From Bacillus sp. FJAT-27445 (GTDB lineage Bacteria; Bacillota; Bacilli; Bacillales; Cytobacillaceae), in NCBI RefSeq assembly GCF_001510665.1, contig NZ_LMTI01000008.1:36336-100335 (forward strand): 64,000 nt of DNA. The letters are read 5' to 3'. A program made the translations under genes and the position numbers. Positions within the stretch are counted from its first letter, which is position 1. Each line of letters opens with the position of its first letter. The notes beneath the pieces were generated by a model. It did no database searches. It was not told the origin of the DNA and saw only the letters and a list, made by a program, of their open reading frames with translations. Positions 16,216-26,092 of this stretch are shown piece after piece.

Positions 16216-16893
16216 CTAAAACGACTCGAAATTGTTCTCTAATTTAACTAGGATTCCGTCCTTTGCCAACCTTCTATAATGAAGGAGCTTCGAGCTTATT
16301 TTTTTATACTTCTCATTCCATATTAACTCTAAAAAATATGTCCGCCCTAGCAAAAAGCTATCAGGAATTAGGTTCTCAAAACGGTAACATTCATTTGGAT
16401 AAACTTCATGGCATTTAAATAAACCAATGACATTTTCCTCCACCGCGATTCCACCAACTTTAAATTCATACGCTGAATACAAATCAACAAGGAAGTTTGT
16501 AAAATCAGGCATCTCTTCTTTCCTTATCCCAATTTGTCCCCATTCTGGTAAATCGTTGTTGCAACCATAAAAATAAAAGTTCACCATGATGGCATTAGAA
16601 GAGATTTTTTCTATTTCCAATAACGATTTTCGCTGTCTCTGCAAATATACGATTGTTCTTAATGTTAAAGTGTGTAGATAAACCGAATTTGGATCATTTT
16701 CATCCCAGGGGTAACCAGTTACAAAAGAATCGATTATTTCCCTAATATCTTGGTCTGCAATTTCAACCTTTATCTTTAATTCAGACAGCTTGCTGACTAT
16801 GTCTTGCACCACCAATTTATCTTCCTTGTTTAGCTCCATTAAAAAACTAACTTCCAGAAACGGGCCACCCTGCAGCCATGGTTGCTTTTCCAT
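16216..16893 (-). CDS. Hypothetical cytosolic protein (225 aa)
   Basis: No signal peptide or membrane segment. The protein is mixed alpha/beta with regions such as 'MVNFYFYGCNNDLPEWGQIGIRKEEMPDF'. I do not recognise the family. Its ATG follows AGGGTGATT and lies 22 bp downstream of the NUDIX stop, so the two form a likely two-gene operon. Confidence 0.55.
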   Translation of the reverse strand: MEKQPWLQGGPFLEVSFLMELNKEDKLVVQDIVSKLSELKIKVEIADQDIREIIDSFVTGYPWDENDPNSVYLHTLTLRTIVYLQRQRKSLLEIEKISSNAIMVNFYFYGCNNDLPEWGQIGIRKEEMPDFTNFLVDLYSAYEFKVGGIAVEENVIGLFKCHEVYPNECYRFENLIPDSFLLGRTYFLELIWNEKYKKISSKLLHYRRLAKDGILVKLENNFESF

Positions 16894-16915
16894 ATTGAAT
16901 CACCCTATATACAAT

Positions 16916-17356
16916 TTACAAAACCGGAGCTGGATTCCCTCCAACCAATTTATCAGCAAGCTTAATATAGTCCCTCAAATAGATGGGGATATCGGGATGG
17001 TCATGGATTTTCTGTGTCGTCATCCAAACAACCTCATCTACTTCATCGGGGCACTTTGCAAAGGCCTCTCCAGATTTAAAGTCGCAAAGGAAAACGATAT
17101 TTACCACAGCCAACCCGTTATCCGTTACAAACGATGTACTCGTAACATATCGCAGATTCTCAACTTCAACGCCCACTTCTTCGGCAATCTCCCTGTGAAC
17201 TGTTCTCTCTAAAATATTTATAGAAGCTCCTTCCTTCTCAACTTTGCCGCCGACAAGGGAAAGTGAGCCCCCGGCATGTTCCTCTTTTTCGCTACGTTTA
17301 ATTAACAGCCATTTTCCATCCTTGTTAATAGCGCCTTCCACATTTACAATGAACAT
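16916..17356 (-). CDS. NUDIX hydrolase (146 aa)
   Basis: The start ATG at 17356 has GGAGG six bases upstream, better than an in-frame ATG 33 bases earlier. The Nudix region reads GGKVE..., ILERTVHREIAEEVG, with the catalytic REIAEE present. The Glu usually found seven residues before RE is replaced by Asn, a variation seen in a NUDIX subgroup with a GGxVE-E-GxS insertion. It probably hydrolyses a nucleotide derivative. It leads an operon with the 225-residue hypothetical gene. Confidence 0.82.
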   Translation of the reverse strand: MFIVNVEGAINKDGKWLLIKRSEKEEHAGGSLSLVGGKVEKEGASINILERTVHREIAEEVGVEVENLRYVTSTSFVTDNGLAVVNIVFLCDFKSGEAFAKCPDEVDEVVWMTTQKIHDHPDIPIYLRDYIKLADKLVGGNPAPVL

Positions 17357-17545
17357 ACGTTTCCTCCAGGAATTAAAATTTGTAACCAATATCAGTTACA
17401 TATCTATTTCGCCACTTTCCAAATTACCCCTTTTTTTAAAAAACACCAGGTTAAATTGAAGCAAATAGTCATATTTTTAAAAAAGAAGGAATCGCCCCCT
17501 TTTTAGCTAATTATTAAAACAAACTCATTAAGGTGGTTGTCGTCG

Positions 17546-18355
17546 ATGAACCCATTTGTATTTGCGTGTATCACTCCACACGGAGGAGAGATTATTCCCG
17601 AATTGCAAGGCGCAAAACCTGAACGTATGGCCAAAACGCGGGAAATGATGGTGAAGCTTGGAGAATGGATGAGCAGTGCCAGCCCGGATAGTTTAATCGT
17701 GTTGACGCCGCACGGGACGAGGATTAACGGCCGGTTTTCCATAGTGGATTCGGAAAGGATGGTAGGATTTTTAGAAGAAAATGAAGCCGGCTTTTCGATG
17801 GAGAAAAAGGTTGACCGGGAGCTAGCCAAAATGATCAACGAGCAGGCGGCTGCTGACGGCGTGCCGGCTTCAACGATTAATTATGGAACGTCGGCCGGCC
17901 CAATTTCCTGCCTATCGCTCGACTGGGGCGCGATGGTGCCGCTCCGCTTTATGCCGGATGTCCCGGTTGTTGTGATTACGCCCTCAAGAGAGATGTCCTT
18001 CGAGCAGCACCTTGATTTTGGAAAAGCCCTCCGTAAAGCCGTGGGACAATCTGGGAAACGGGTCGGGCTGATTGCTAGCTGTGATTGGGCACATGCCCAT
18101 GATGCCGATGGTCCGTACGGCTTCGATCCGGCCGCGCGCTTATTCGACGGAGAAACGGTTGAACTAATTAAATCGAATAACCTGGAGAAAATGGCTGAAT
18201 TTGAAGAAGACTTCATCGAAGCAGCCAAGCCGGACGGTATCTGGCAAACATTGATTCTTGCCGGGGCCATTCCATTTGAAGAAAGGAAGGTCGAATTCCT
18301 ATCCTACGAAGTGCCAACTTATTTCGGGTTGATTTGCGCTGCTTTCCACGCCTAG
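17546..18355 (+). CDS. Class III extradiol dioxygenase (LigB-type) family protein (269 aa)
   Basis: The start 'MNPFVFACITPHGGEIIPEL' carries the first histidine of the iron site, and 'LTPHGTRI' and 'SCDWAHAHDADGPYGFDP' carry others, all as in catechol/protocatechuate 4,5-dioxygenase beta-type subunits. These non-heme Fe(II) enzymes cleave catechol rings; related MEMO proteins lack the activity. ATG chosen over an upstream TTG since AAGGTGG is nine bases before it. It is monocistronic, GC-richer than its neighbours, and no aromatic-degradation genes are next to it, so the substrate is open. Confidence 0.8.
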   Translation: MNPFVFACITPHGGEIIPELQGAKPERMAKTREMMVKLGEWMSSASPDSLIVLTPHGTRINGRFSIVDSERMVGFLEENEAGFSMEKKVDRELAKMINEQAAADGVPASTINYGTSAGPISCLSLDWGAMVPLRFMPDVPVVVITPSREMSFEQHLDFGKALRKAVGQSGKRVGLIASCDWAHAHDADGPYGFDPAARLFDGETVELIKSNNLEKMAEFEEDFIEAAKPDGIWQTLILAGAIPFEERKVEFLSYEVPTYFGLICAAFHA

Positions 18356-18365
18356 GAAATGAATT

Positions 18366-18397
18366 GAGTGGCATTCGGGAGTATCCGATTGCCACTC
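18366..18397 (+). terminator. Hairpin after the dioxygenase gene
   Basis: A 13-bp stem GAGTGGCATTCGG/CCGATTGCCACTC with one mismatch, 10 bp past the stop codon. The T-tract is weak (CCTTT). Confidence 0.55.
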
Positions 18398-18464
18398 ACC
18401 TTTAAAGAGAGAAAGCCGCTCCAATCCCTCCTCCAACATTTTGAATTTTCCAAGCAAAATTATT

Positions 18465-18902
18465 CTACTTCAAGTTAAAAATACCTTCCCCGGTTTCTCC
18501 GTTTATTGGTAATGAAGAATGTTCATGTGTAATGGCCCAGACATCATTTTCTTTTTTACAACAATAGGTGAACCGATTGGTAATTTGACGAAGTTTTTCT
18601 CCAGATTCTTCGTTTTGAGCCTCGAAAGTAACAGCACAATGAATATATGCTAGATTTGAGTTCTCTTCGACTACTAAATCGGTAAAATTTACTTTGAGTA
18701 AAATACCCTCATTACTTAAATCAGTAAACCATCTTGTCACCATTTCCCTTAATCCGGGTATACCCTTACTCTCCCAACTTTCCCAGCAATCATACATATG
18801 GATGTCAGCAGCGTATGCAGATAAAAATTTCTCAACATCTTTTTCATAAACCGAAGATTGATAATTTTCCAAGAGATCTTTAACTCTAGTAAAACCCGCC
18901 AT
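18465..18902 (-). CDS. SnoaL-like/NTF2-fold protein (145 aa)
   Basis: A cone-shaped NTF2-like fold is suggested by the helical start 'VKDLLENYQSSVYEKDVEKFLSAYAADIHMYD' and later strands 'AYIHCAVTFEA' and 'RFTYCCKKENDVWAITHEHSSLP'. This is the pattern of SnoaL-type polyketide cyclase/ketosteroid-isomerase-like proteins in stand-alone form. No active-site call can be made. Single gene, with AAGGAG eleven bases before the ATG. Confidence 0.72.
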   Translation of the reverse strand: MAGFTRVKDLLENYQSSVYEKDVEKFLSAYAADIHMYDCWESWESKGIPGLREMVTRWFTDLSNEGILLKVNFTDLVVEENSNLAYIHCAVTFEAQNEESGEKLRQITNRFTYCCKKENDVWAITHEHSSLPINGETGEGIFNLK

Positions 18903-18948
18903 TATTCATTCAGCTCCTTCTATCTTTTTCGACTCATTCATTATTTTC

Positions 18949-19149
18949 TCATACCACGCCTAATACCTTGTCGCTGTTTTTATCTAAGTAAACATTAATA
19001 GGTCCTAAATCCTCTTCTCCTTTTGTTTGAAAAGTCACGATAAGAACCTCTTTGCCTTTAATGTTGATCAAATCCCCAGTCCGTTCGTCCATTATTTGTG
19101 TGTCTGCCGTTACTTGTTCCTTCCTTACCTGTTCGACTTGGCGTTCTTA
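18949..19149 (-). pseudogene. C-terminal remnant of an unrecognised gene
   Basis: An open minus-strand frame of about 66 codons reads 'RTGDLINIKGKEVLIVTF', then '..INVYLDKNSDKVLGVV' and stops. The 'VYLD...KVLGV' ending is typical of Bacillus PepSY-like or DUF tails, but the beginning is missing: a TAA lies directly upstream and the only ATG (at 19092) has no ribosome binding site. Treated as a truncated relic. Confidence 0.45.
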
Positions 19150-19161
19150 ATGGACTTGCCG

Positions 19162-19377
19162 TTAAGTACTCTTAATAATTTCAAAAACTTTTCTGGTTGT
19201 GGCTACCGAAACAGGGATAAGAATAACGATGGTGATAAAAATCTGAAGCATGACTAAAACGTTGATATAAGACGGATCAAACATCAATCCAATGCGTTTG
19301 TAAAAGAAGCTGAATAGTTTAAAATAGATGACAAAAAAGATAAGAATAAAGAAATAGTAGATTAGTTGTTTTGCCAT
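19162..19377 (-). CDS. Small two-pass membrane protein (71 aa)
   Basis: The ATG at 19377 follows GGAGTGGG at eight bases; the longer frame upstream has an unconserved look. Two hydrophobic segments (about residues 4-22 and 38-60) are separated by 'KRIGLMFDPSY'. Function unknown. Confidence 0.5.
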   Translation of the reverse strand: MAKQLIYYFFILIFFVIYFKLFSFFYKRIGLMFDPSYINVLVMLQIFITIVILIPVSVATTRKVFEIIKST

Positions 19378-19542
19378 GTTAAAAGCCCACTCCTCCACTT
19401 TGTCTTTCCTAAAAGTAATATAAAAGAGGGAACAATTCTTTCCGATTAATGCCCCTTTTGCAACCAATAAATTTACATATAATTGCTTTGTTTATATTTA
19501 TTCTGTTCTGACAACCAGAATTCCTTTTAAAAAGGCCAAAAA

Positions 19543-19562
19543 AGCTGCCTTTGTTGGCAGCT
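19543..19562 (-). terminator. Terminator of the lipoprotein gene
   Basis: A 7-bp AGCTGCC/GGCAGCT stem with six-base loop. On the minus strand it is followed by TTTTTT. Confidence 0.75.
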
Positions 19563-19611
19563 CTATCTTTATATATATTTATACAACTTTTCATCCTTTA
19601 GTTCCTAAGTA

Positions 19612-20292
19612 TTAATCGAGGAGTATCAATCTCAGAATTTCTACTTCTCCATTTCCAAAATCATTGTCCGCATCTACTGGTTTTTCAAGTGCTACCAAGA
19701 CTTTTTTCCCTTCTGTAAAGTCTTCAATGCCCAGGTAATTGCCAACTTCATCAGTAAATGTTGTGTTTTCTGTAATTTTTGCGGTACAAGGTTTACCCGG
19801 TTTTCCTTGATAAGTCTTAGAACAATCGACTTCTAAAAGGTCATCCTTAACTGCAGTAATTTTTCCGTCAAAGGCTTTTGTTAAAAGATTGGTGGTCACT
19901 CCAAGCCAAGCTGTTTTTGTTTCATCAAGGAACTTTACTTTTACTTTAACTTTTTTCCCATCCACCTCTACCACCTTAAGCGGTCTATCCTCCCCAACAG
20001 TGCAGTCAATTGTATTTTCTTCCATATCCATTTCAAATAATGTTGTCATGTCATTGTTTGCTAGAGCTTCGAAGTATTTTTCAAGGTCCTCTTTTTCATA
20101 AACCAAACAAGTGCCACCCAATAAAACTGCCCTGTCACCTGGTTTAAAAACGGGATCCAAATATCTCTCCTGGCTGATTTTATTGTTAGTTGCATCTGCT
20201 TTCCCTTTAACTTTCTTTTCTTCGGTCCCACACCCATACAAAAACAATGGCAAAACGAGCAATAAAGCAAACAATTGACAGTACTTTTTCAT
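19612..20292 (-). CDS. Hypothetical lipoprotein (226 aa)
   Basis: The ATG at 20292 follows GGGGG at five to six bases; an ATG 12 bases upstream lacks a site. The signal peptide 'MKKYCQLFALLLVLPLFLYGC' ends in a lipobox (LYGC), so the mature protein is membrane-tethered outside the cell. The body has two paired cysteines ('GTCLVY', 'NTIDCTVG') and strand-rich segments such as 'KTAWLGVTTNLLTKAF'. No known domain recognised. Monocistronic with terminator. Confidence 0.7.
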   Translation of the reverse strand: MKKYCQLFALLLVLPLFLYGCGTEEKKVKGKADATNNKISQERYLDPVFKPGDRAVLLGGTCLVYEKEDLEKYFEALANNDMTTLFEMDMEENTIDCTVGEDRPLKVVEVDGKKVKVKVKFLDETKTAWLGVTTNLLTKAFDGKITAVKDDLLEVDCSKTYQGKPGKPCTAKITENTTFTDEVGNYLGIEDFTEGKKVLVALEKPVDADNDFGNGEVEILRLILLD

Positions 20293-20404
20293 CTTTTCCC
20301 CCAAAAAAATAAATTTATATTCATTTAATTCTCCGTGATACCATAATATTCCTGCGAGGAGGAATCTACGCGCTTGAATTATTTAGGGGGAAGTTTATAT
20401 AACC

Positions 20405-20860
20405 TTAGTTAATTTCATACACCAACCACTCCGATTGTTTCCCACCCATTTTCTCATACAGGGATTGGGCTACCAAATTATCCTTTGAGGTTTCCCAGGT
20501 CATGGATGCAAAATTGTTTTTCCGTATGTACTCCAGGCTAGCTTGAAAAAGCTTTTCTCCGACCTTTTTGCCTCTCGCCTTTGAAACCACAAATAAATCA
20601 TTTAGGATTGCCTGTCTTTTTACTTTCAGGGTGCTGAGTGTAAAATACAAAGTGGCGAATCCGATCAACTCCCCATTTTCCTCCGCCACAAACTGAAGCC
20701 CGCTTGAAGGGTTTTCAAGTAAATGATTGATTAAGCCCTTTAATTTATTTTCTTCAGGTCCAGGCTGCTCGTAAAAATCAACGATGTACTGTCTCATCAG
20801 TTCATACAACTCACTCACATCTTTTACTGTTGCTGGCCTTATTTCTATATTTTTTTTCAC
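20405..20860 (-). CDS. GNAT-family N-acetyltransferase (151 aa)
   Basis: 'IEIRPATVKDVSELYELM' at the N-terminus, 'VAEENGELIGFATLYF' in the middle, and 'LNDLFVVSKARGKKVGEKLFQASLEYIRKN' near the acetyl-CoA loop (RGKKVG, a Q/RxxGxG/A match) define a GNAT protein. It ends 'SLYEKMGGKQSEWLVYEI'. A GTG at 20860 with GGGAG nine bases upstream is chosen; an ATG 36 bases earlier is possible. Acetyl acceptor unknown. Confidence 0.83.
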   Translation of the reverse strand: MKKNIEIRPATVKDVSELYELMRQYIVDFYEQPGPEENKLKGLINHLLENPSSGLQFVAEENGELIGFATLYFTLSTLKVKRQAILNDLFVVSKARGKKVGEKLFQASLEYIRKNNFASMTWETSKDNLVAQSLYEKMGGKQSEWLVYEIN

Positions 20861-20941
20861 ACGGTTTCTCTCCCAATGGCAGATTTTTTGAAACATATTA
20901 TCTCTTTTTTTGAAATTAATTTATTTAAAGACACTCTAGCG

Positions 20942-22408
20942 TCAATTCAATTTGGGAGGCTTCCGATGCTTGGCAGCCTGTTCAAAAGCATATGCAAATG
21001 TAATTAATGCGCCTTCACTATAGGCTGTGCCAGCAAATGTAATTCCAAACGGTCTGCCGCTTTCCTTATAGCCTGCTGGGACTGCAATCGAGGGATACCC
21101 CGCTTTTGCGCTGATTGTTGATCCTATATATGAAGGGAATAGAATTGCATCCAAATTGTATTTTTTCAACGCAAGGTCGATGCCCTGCTCCTGGGAAAAA
21201 TACAAGTCTTCCAACTTTGCCCGTAAATATTCGGGATCCCTTAATGTGTTTGGAAAGGCCGCTCGCTGTTCCAACTTATCCTGTCCATATTTCAGGGCCG
21301 TTTCTTTATTGAGCTGATTGTATTGAATCAACTCCTTGATTGAATGTACTGGCAGATTCGCCGATAGTTTAGAAAGATAGTTTTCCAGACTATGTTTCAG
21401 TTCGTAATAATTCACTCCCCACTCCCACTCTCTATGGAAGGAAGGGATATCTATTTCTTCTAAAATAGCACCTTGGTCTCTCAGAACTTGAATAGCTGCT
21501 ATGAACAGGCCTTCATCGTACTCATCCGATTCAAGAAATTCACTGGATGCATGATTAAAGACGCCGATTCGGGCTCCATTAAGGCCATTGGAATCAAGGT
21601 AACTTGCATAGTCTTTCTCGATTCTACCTTCGCTTTTTAAAGTTGCAGGGTCATTTTTATCGACACTGGCAAGTACACCGAGCAGAATGGCAGCATCGGC
21701 AACTGTCCTTGCCATTGGCCCAGCCGTATCCTGCGAATAGGTAAAAGGGATAATGCCGCTTCGGCTAATCAATCCGACAGTTGGCTTGATTCCCACCACC
21801 GAGTTTTGTGTTGCTGGGCTAAGAATGGAAGCGTCTGTTTCTGTACCAACTGACACTACGGTGAAATTGGCAGCAACCGCCACAGCGGAACCCGAACTGG
21901 AGCCGCCCACAAACAGGTCAGCGTCACCATAAGGATTTACTGTCTGGCCGCCTCTTGAACTATAGCCGGCCCACATTGTAGTAGACATGGCATTTGCCAG
22001 CTCAGTCATATTCGCCTTTCCTAAAATGACCGCACCTGCTTTACGGAGCTTTTCAACAAGAAATGCATCTTTGGCCGCAAGATTATTTTCCAAAGCAATC
22101 GTCCCTGCACTGGTATGCATGGAATCTAAAGTTTCGATATTATCTTTTAAAACAACAGGAATTCCGTGCAACGGTCCCCTTATCCCTTTTATGTTTCTTT
22201 CATGATCAAGAGCTTCGGCAATAAAAATTGCATCTGGATTTATTTCAAGGACGGAGTTTAGTTTTTGTCCGTCCTGATCATATTTCGCTATCCGGTCTAA
22301 ATAGTACATCACCAATTCCTTAGAAGTTATCACCCCTTCTTTCATAGTATTTTGTATATCCTTTATCGTTAATTCTTCTTTTAAAAAATCGTTAAATTTA
22401 ATTGTCAT
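20942..22408 (-). CDS. Amidase-signature family enzyme (488 aa)
   Basis: A Ser-cisSer-Lys amidase related to GatA. K88 lies in 'PVVLKDN', the GGSSSG loop is at about 168-173, and the nucleophile is S194 in 'GTETDASILSPA', where many relatives have GGS in place of DAS. It hydrolyses amides; stand-alone copies such as this act on small amides and are distinct from GatCAB. No gatC or gatB is adjacent. ATG with GGGG seven bases upstream. Monocistronic, divergent from the ileS leader. Confidence 0.9.
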   Translation of the reverse strand: MTIKFNDFLKEELTIKDIQNTMKEGVITSKELVMYYLDRIAKYDQDGQKLNSVLEINPDAIFIAEALDHERNIKGIRGPLHGIPVVLKDNIETLDSMHTSAGTIALENNLAAKDAFLVEKLRKAGAVILGKANMTELANAMSTTMWAGYSSRGGQTVNPYGDADLFVGGSSSGSAVAVAANFTVVSVGTETDASILSPATQNSVVGIKPTVGLISRSGIIPFTYSQDTAGPMARTVADAAILLGVLASVDKNDPATLKSEGRIEKDYASYLDSNGLNGARIGVFNHASSEFLESDEYDEGLFIAAIQVLRDQGAILEEIDIPSFHREWEWGVNYYELKHSLENYLSKLSANLPVHSIKELIQYNQLNKETALKYGQDKLEQRAAFPNTLRDPEYLRAKLEDLYFSQEQGIDLALKKYNLDAILFPSYIGSTISAKAGYPSIAVPAGYKESGRPFGITFAGTAYSEGALITFAYAFEQAAKHRKPPKLN

Positions 22409-22487
22409 TCATATACCCCTTTAGAAATCACATTTGCCTAATTTTAACATACAATATAATCCATAGTTTCCGATAAAAATTAATACC

Positions 22488-22516
22488 TTGACGGTTCAAC
22501 CACAAGTTGTTACAAT
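22488..22516 (+). promoter_or_regulatory. Sigma-A promoter of the ileS transcript
   Basis: TTGACG and TACAAT with 17 bases between them, about 30 bp before the T-box structure begins. Confidence 0.75.
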
Positions 22517-22545
22517 AAATTCCAATAAAAGCATACAAATTCGTT

Positions 22546-22793
22546 GATGAGAAAAAGTAGCGTTTCGTCTTGATCCACAGAGAGCCGGCATTTTGGTGGA
22601 AGCCGGCGTTCGAGTGTTGCGTGAAAATCCTCTCTGAGAAGCCAGGCTGAAAAGATTGAGTAAGCCTGGACGGGAGTCCGCCGTTACAAGGAACGCGTAT
22701 GATTGTACGTTGCTAAGTGCTATTGATCGGATCAATAGAATTAGGGTGGTATCGCGGTTAACCCCGTCCCTTGCTTGGGATGGGGTTTTTTGT
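22546..22793 (+). promoter_or_regulatory. T-box riboswitch (isoleucine)
   Basis: A roughly 250-nt leader. Stem I opens with GATGAG...AGTAG, the conserved T-box sequence AGGGTGGTATCGCGG lies at 22744-22758, and an intrinsic terminator (CCCCGTCCC/GGGATGGGG, then TTTTTT) closes it at 22763-22792. Uncharged tRNA-Ile would pair with the specifier and the T-box bulge and favour the antiterminator. An ATC triplet at 22627-22629 is a candidate specifier; I could not fold stem I rigorously. Confidence 0.92.
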
Positions 22794-22833
22794 GTGCTTT
22801 TAGAATACTTTTTTTAAAAAAGGAGCGATATCA

Positions 22834-25800
22834 ATGAACTCTAATGAAAAGCAGGAATCCGTTGTTCGGCGCGAGGAACGGATTCGGAGCTACTGGACGG
22901 AAATGAATACTTTCAGGGAGTCGGTTCAATTAAGGCAAAGCGATACCCCGTTCGTTTTTTACGAAGGACCTCCGACAGCCAATGGCCTTCCCCATGTTGG
23001 CCACGCCTTTGGACGGACAATTAAGGACGTGGTTGCCCGGTACAAGACGATGCAGGGATTTCTCGTTGAACGAAAGGCCGGCTGGGATACGCATGGGCTT
23101 CCCGTCGAGCTTGGGGTTGAAAAACAGCTCGGTATATCCGGCAAGCAGGAAATCGAGAACTATGGCGTTGAGGATTTTATAAACAAATGCAAGGAGAGCG
23201 TGTTCACCTACGAGAAGAAATGGCGTTCTTTTACGGAGGAATTGGGTTATTGGGTCGATATGGACCAGCCATATTTAACGTTGAGCAACGAGTATATCGA
23301 AAGTGTTTGGAACATCCTGAGCAAGGTCCATAATGATGGCCTTTTATATAAGGGCCATCGTGTTTCGCCCTACTGCCCAAGCTGCCAGACATCGTTAAGC
23401 TCGCACGAGGTTGCCCAGGGCTATAAGGATGTGAAGGATTTATCGGCGACCGTGAAATTCAAACGGACTGATAAGGAAAATGAATATTTCCTTGGCTGGA
23501 CCACCACGCCATGGACGCTGCCGACAAACGTCGCGCTGGCCATGAATCCTGAATTGGCGTATGTCCGGGCACAAAAGGATGATAACGTCTATGTTGTCGC
23601 AAAATCGCTCGCTGAAAAGGTGCTCGGGGACTGCGAACTGCTTAGTGAGCATAATGGGCGGGAATTTGAAGGAACAGGTTATATTCCACCCTTCAATTAT
23701 GCTGCTGTCGAGAAAGGCCACCAGGTTGTAATGGCGGATTATGTGACGGATAACAGCGGGACCGGGATTGTCCATATTGCCCCCGCTTATGGCGAGGATG
23801 ACTATAAAACTATTCAGCAAAATGGGTTTTCGTTTGTGAATGTCGTCGACGCGCGTGGCTGCTATACGGCTGAAGTGACGGAGCTCGCGGGAAGTTTTGT
23901 TAAGGATTGCGATGTCGATATCATCAAAATGCTCGCTGAACGGGGAACGCTTTTTCATAAAGAGAAATACGAACACAGCTATCCGCACTGCTGGCGCTGC
24001 GACTCTCCCCTGCTTTACTATGCGACCGACAGCTGGTTTATCAAAATGTCTGCGTTGAAGGAAAAAATGCTTGCCAACAATGGTGGGGTGAACTGGTATC
24101 CTGATCATATTAAAGAGGGGCGGTTCGGGAACTTCCTTGAAAATCTCGTTGATTGGAACATCAGCCGGAGCCGGTATTGGGGAACGCCTCTAAATGTTTG
24201 GGTGTGTTCAAATTGCGGGCATGAGGAATCACCTGGGAGTATCGCCGACCTCAAAAAACTCGCGGCAACAGAAGTGCCGGACGGTATCGAGCTTCACAAG
24301 CCGTATATTGACGATGTCCAATGCACTTGCCCTACATGCAGCGGAGTCATGTCACGAACGCCTGAAGTCATTGATGTCTGGTTTGACAGCGGCTCGATGC
24401 CGTTTGCCCAGTACCATTATCCGTTTGAAAATAAGGAAAAATTTCATTCTCAGTTCCCTGCGGATGTCGTTATCGAGGGAATCGACCAGACACGAGGGTT
24501 TTTCTATAGCCTGCTGGCGGTTTCGACTCTTTTTACAGGAAAAGCGTCTTATAAAAATGTGTTGTCGCTCGGCCATGTCCTTGATGAACACGGCCAGAAA
24601 ATGTCCAAAAGCAAAGGAAATGCGCTTGACCCTGATGATCTTATGAAGGAGTACGGAGCGGATGCTCTGCGCTGGGCTTTCCTAGTTGACAGTTCGCCGT
24701 GGAATCCGAAGCGTTTTTCGAAAAAGATTGTCCAGGACGCCAAATCGAAGCTGATCGATACACTGGATAATACGTATAAGTTCTATGTCATGTATGCGAA
24801 AATCGATGGCTTCGCCTATGATCCAGATAAAACAGGAAAACGGACTATTTTGGACCAGTGGGTGCTTTCACGGTTGAATCGGACAGTCAGGGAAGTTGAA
24901 GCCTACATGAATCGATTCCAATTCACTCAGGCTGCCCGCGATATTGCGGCATTTGTCGATGAACTAAGCAATTGGTATGTACGGCGGTCGCGGACGAGAT
25001 TTTGGGCCAGCGGACTTTCCGAGGATAAAATCGCAGCCTATTCTACACTATTTGAATCGATCAGCACCATCAGCCGCTTGCTTGCTCCGTTTGTCCCATA
25101 TGTTGCCGAGGATATCCATTTGAAGCTGTACCAGAGAAGTGTGCATCTGCAGAACTATCCGAAGGCCAACACGTCACTAATCCATCCTGAGCTGGAAGAA
25201 GATATGGAAACAGTTTTGAAAATAGTAGAGCTCGGCCGCAGCATCCGGAACGCCAGTAATCTGAAGGTTAAGCAGCCTCTGCAACAGCTCATTGTGTGGC
25301 GTAAAGTTGGGGTACGCGTTTTGGAAGACTATGCCGGCATCATCAAAGATGAGCTTAATGTGAAAGAAATTGTCTTTACGGAAGATTTGTCACGCTACGA
25401 AACAACTGTTTTTAAACTAAATTATAAAACTGCAGGTGTGGCGTTCGGAAAACTTGTAAACCATGTCAAAGAATATGTTGACCACATTTCCGATACAGAA
25501 AAGAAGGTATTGTTGGAAAATGGCCAGCTTCAAATTGAGGTAAGTGGGCAAAAGGTGGCTTTGGGTAAGGAGCACGTCCATATCGACCATGTCGTTGCAG
25601 TGGGCTTCGAGATTGCGGGCGATCAGCAGATGAAGGTCTTATTGGATGTAAAACTCACCCCCGCACTCATGGAAGAAGGCCAGGTCCGGGATTTAATCCG
25701 GGCAATCCAGGATACCCGCAAAAAATTGGATTTGCCGGTTGAACAGTATATAGACATTGCACTCTCGGCAAACGAAACCACCCAAGGAATACTCCAGCGG

Positions 25801-25926
25801 TTTGAGAGGCTCATTAAGGAAAACGTACTTGTACGGCAGGTAAACTTCGGTCAGCTAAATGATACCGATAAATTCATTGAAGTGAAATTCGGGGATGAGG
25901 CAGTAAAAGTATCGTTGAGTTATTAA
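22834..25926 (+). CDS. ileS2: Isoleucyl-tRNA synthetase, type 2 (eukaryote-like)
   Basis: 1030 residues, a class I synthetase charging tRNA-Ile. The HIGH-type motif is HVGH (54-57) in '[16 protein letters not shown]' and the KMSKS motif is at 589-593 (KMSKSKGN). The '[10 protein letters not shown]' and editing-domain stretches follow the usual order. The sequence style and length fit the eukaryote-like IleRS2 type, which is known to resist mupirocin, rather than the common bacterial IleRS1. The HVGH signature is the canonical form. ATG with AAGGAG upstream. Expression is controlled by the T-box leader. A second, type 1 ileS elsewhere in the genome is possible. Confidence 0.93.
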   Translation: MNSNEKQESVVRREERIRSYWTEMNTFRESVQLRQSDTPFVFYEGPPTANGLPHVGHAFGRTIKDVVARYKTMQGFLVERKAGWDTHGLPVELGVEKQLGISGKQEIENYGVEDFINKCKESVFTYEKKWRSFTEELGYWVDMDQPYLTLSNEYIESVWNILSKVHNDGLLYKGHRVSPYCPSCQTSLSSHEVAQGYKDVKDLSATVKFKRTDKENEYFLGWTTTPWTLPTNVALAMNPELAYVRAQKDDNVYVVAKSLAEKVLGDCELLSEHNGREFEGTGYIPPFNYAAVEKGHQVVMADYVTDNSGTGIVHIAPAYGEDDYKTIQQNGFSFVNVVDARGCYTAEVTELAGSFVKDCDVDIIKMLAERGTLFHKEKYEHSYPHCWRCDSPLLYYATDSWFIKMSALKEKMLANNGGVNWYPDHIKEGRFGNFLENLVDWNISRSRYWGTPLNVWVCSNCGHEESPGSIADLKKLAATEVPDGIELHKPYIDDVQCTCPTCSGVMSRTPEVIDVWFDSGSMPFAQYHYPFENKEKFHSQFPADVVIEGIDQTRGFFYSLLAVSTLFTGKASYKNVLSLGHVLDEHGQKMSKSKGNALDPDDLMKEYGADALRWAFLVDSSPWNPKRFSKKIVQDAKSKLIDTLDNTYKFYVMYAKIDGFAYDPDKTGKRTILDQWVLSRLNRTVREVEAYMNRFQFTQAARDIAAFVDELSNWYVRRSRTRFWASGLSEDKIAAYSTLFESISTISRLLAPFVPYVAEDIHLKLYQRSVHLQNYPKANTSLIHPELEEDMETVLKIVELGRSIRNASNLKVKQPLQQLIVWRKVGVRVLEDYAGIIKDELNVKEIVFTEDLSRYETTVFKLNYKTAGVAFGKLVNHVKEYVDHISDTEKKVLLENGQLQIEVSGQKVALGKEHVHIDHVVAVGFEIAGDQQMKVLLDVKLTPALMEEGQVRDLIRAIQDTRKKLDLPVEQYIDIALSANETTQGILQRFERLIKENVLVRQVNFGQLNDTDKFIEVKFGDEAVKVSLSY

Positions 25927-25933
25927 CTAAAAA

Positions 25934-25983
25934 AAGCACTGCGAACAGGGTTAATTTCAACTCTGTTTTCAGTGCTTCTTTTT
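25934..25983 (+). terminator. Terminator after ileS
   Basis: AAGCACTG/CAGTGCTT stem, with inner GAACAG/CTGTTTTC pairing, then CTTTTTGG; 8 bp past the stop. Confidence 0.75.
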
Positions 25984-26035
25984 GGGTGTTTAAAACTATT
26001 CTTTTATTCAACTAAAGCACCCGATCAATAAGGGA

Positions 26036-26066
26036 AGGGCGACAACCATTAATTAGCCGTCGCCCT
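26036..26066. terminator. Second hairpin between convergent genes
   Basis: AGGGCGAC/GTCGCCCT perfect 8-bp stem followed by TTTTT on the plus strand. The flank 'ATTCAACTAAAGCACCCGATCAATAAG' (split across 26005-26033) resembles the outer boxes of the dispersed hairpin element. Confidence 0.6.
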
Positions 26067-26092
26067 TTTTATCAACATTTACATGTTTGACT

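Noticed and set aside
22496..22735. Minus-strand ORF across the ileS leader
   Set aside because: The bases form the T-box structure with T-box sequence and terminator; the frame is a shadow.
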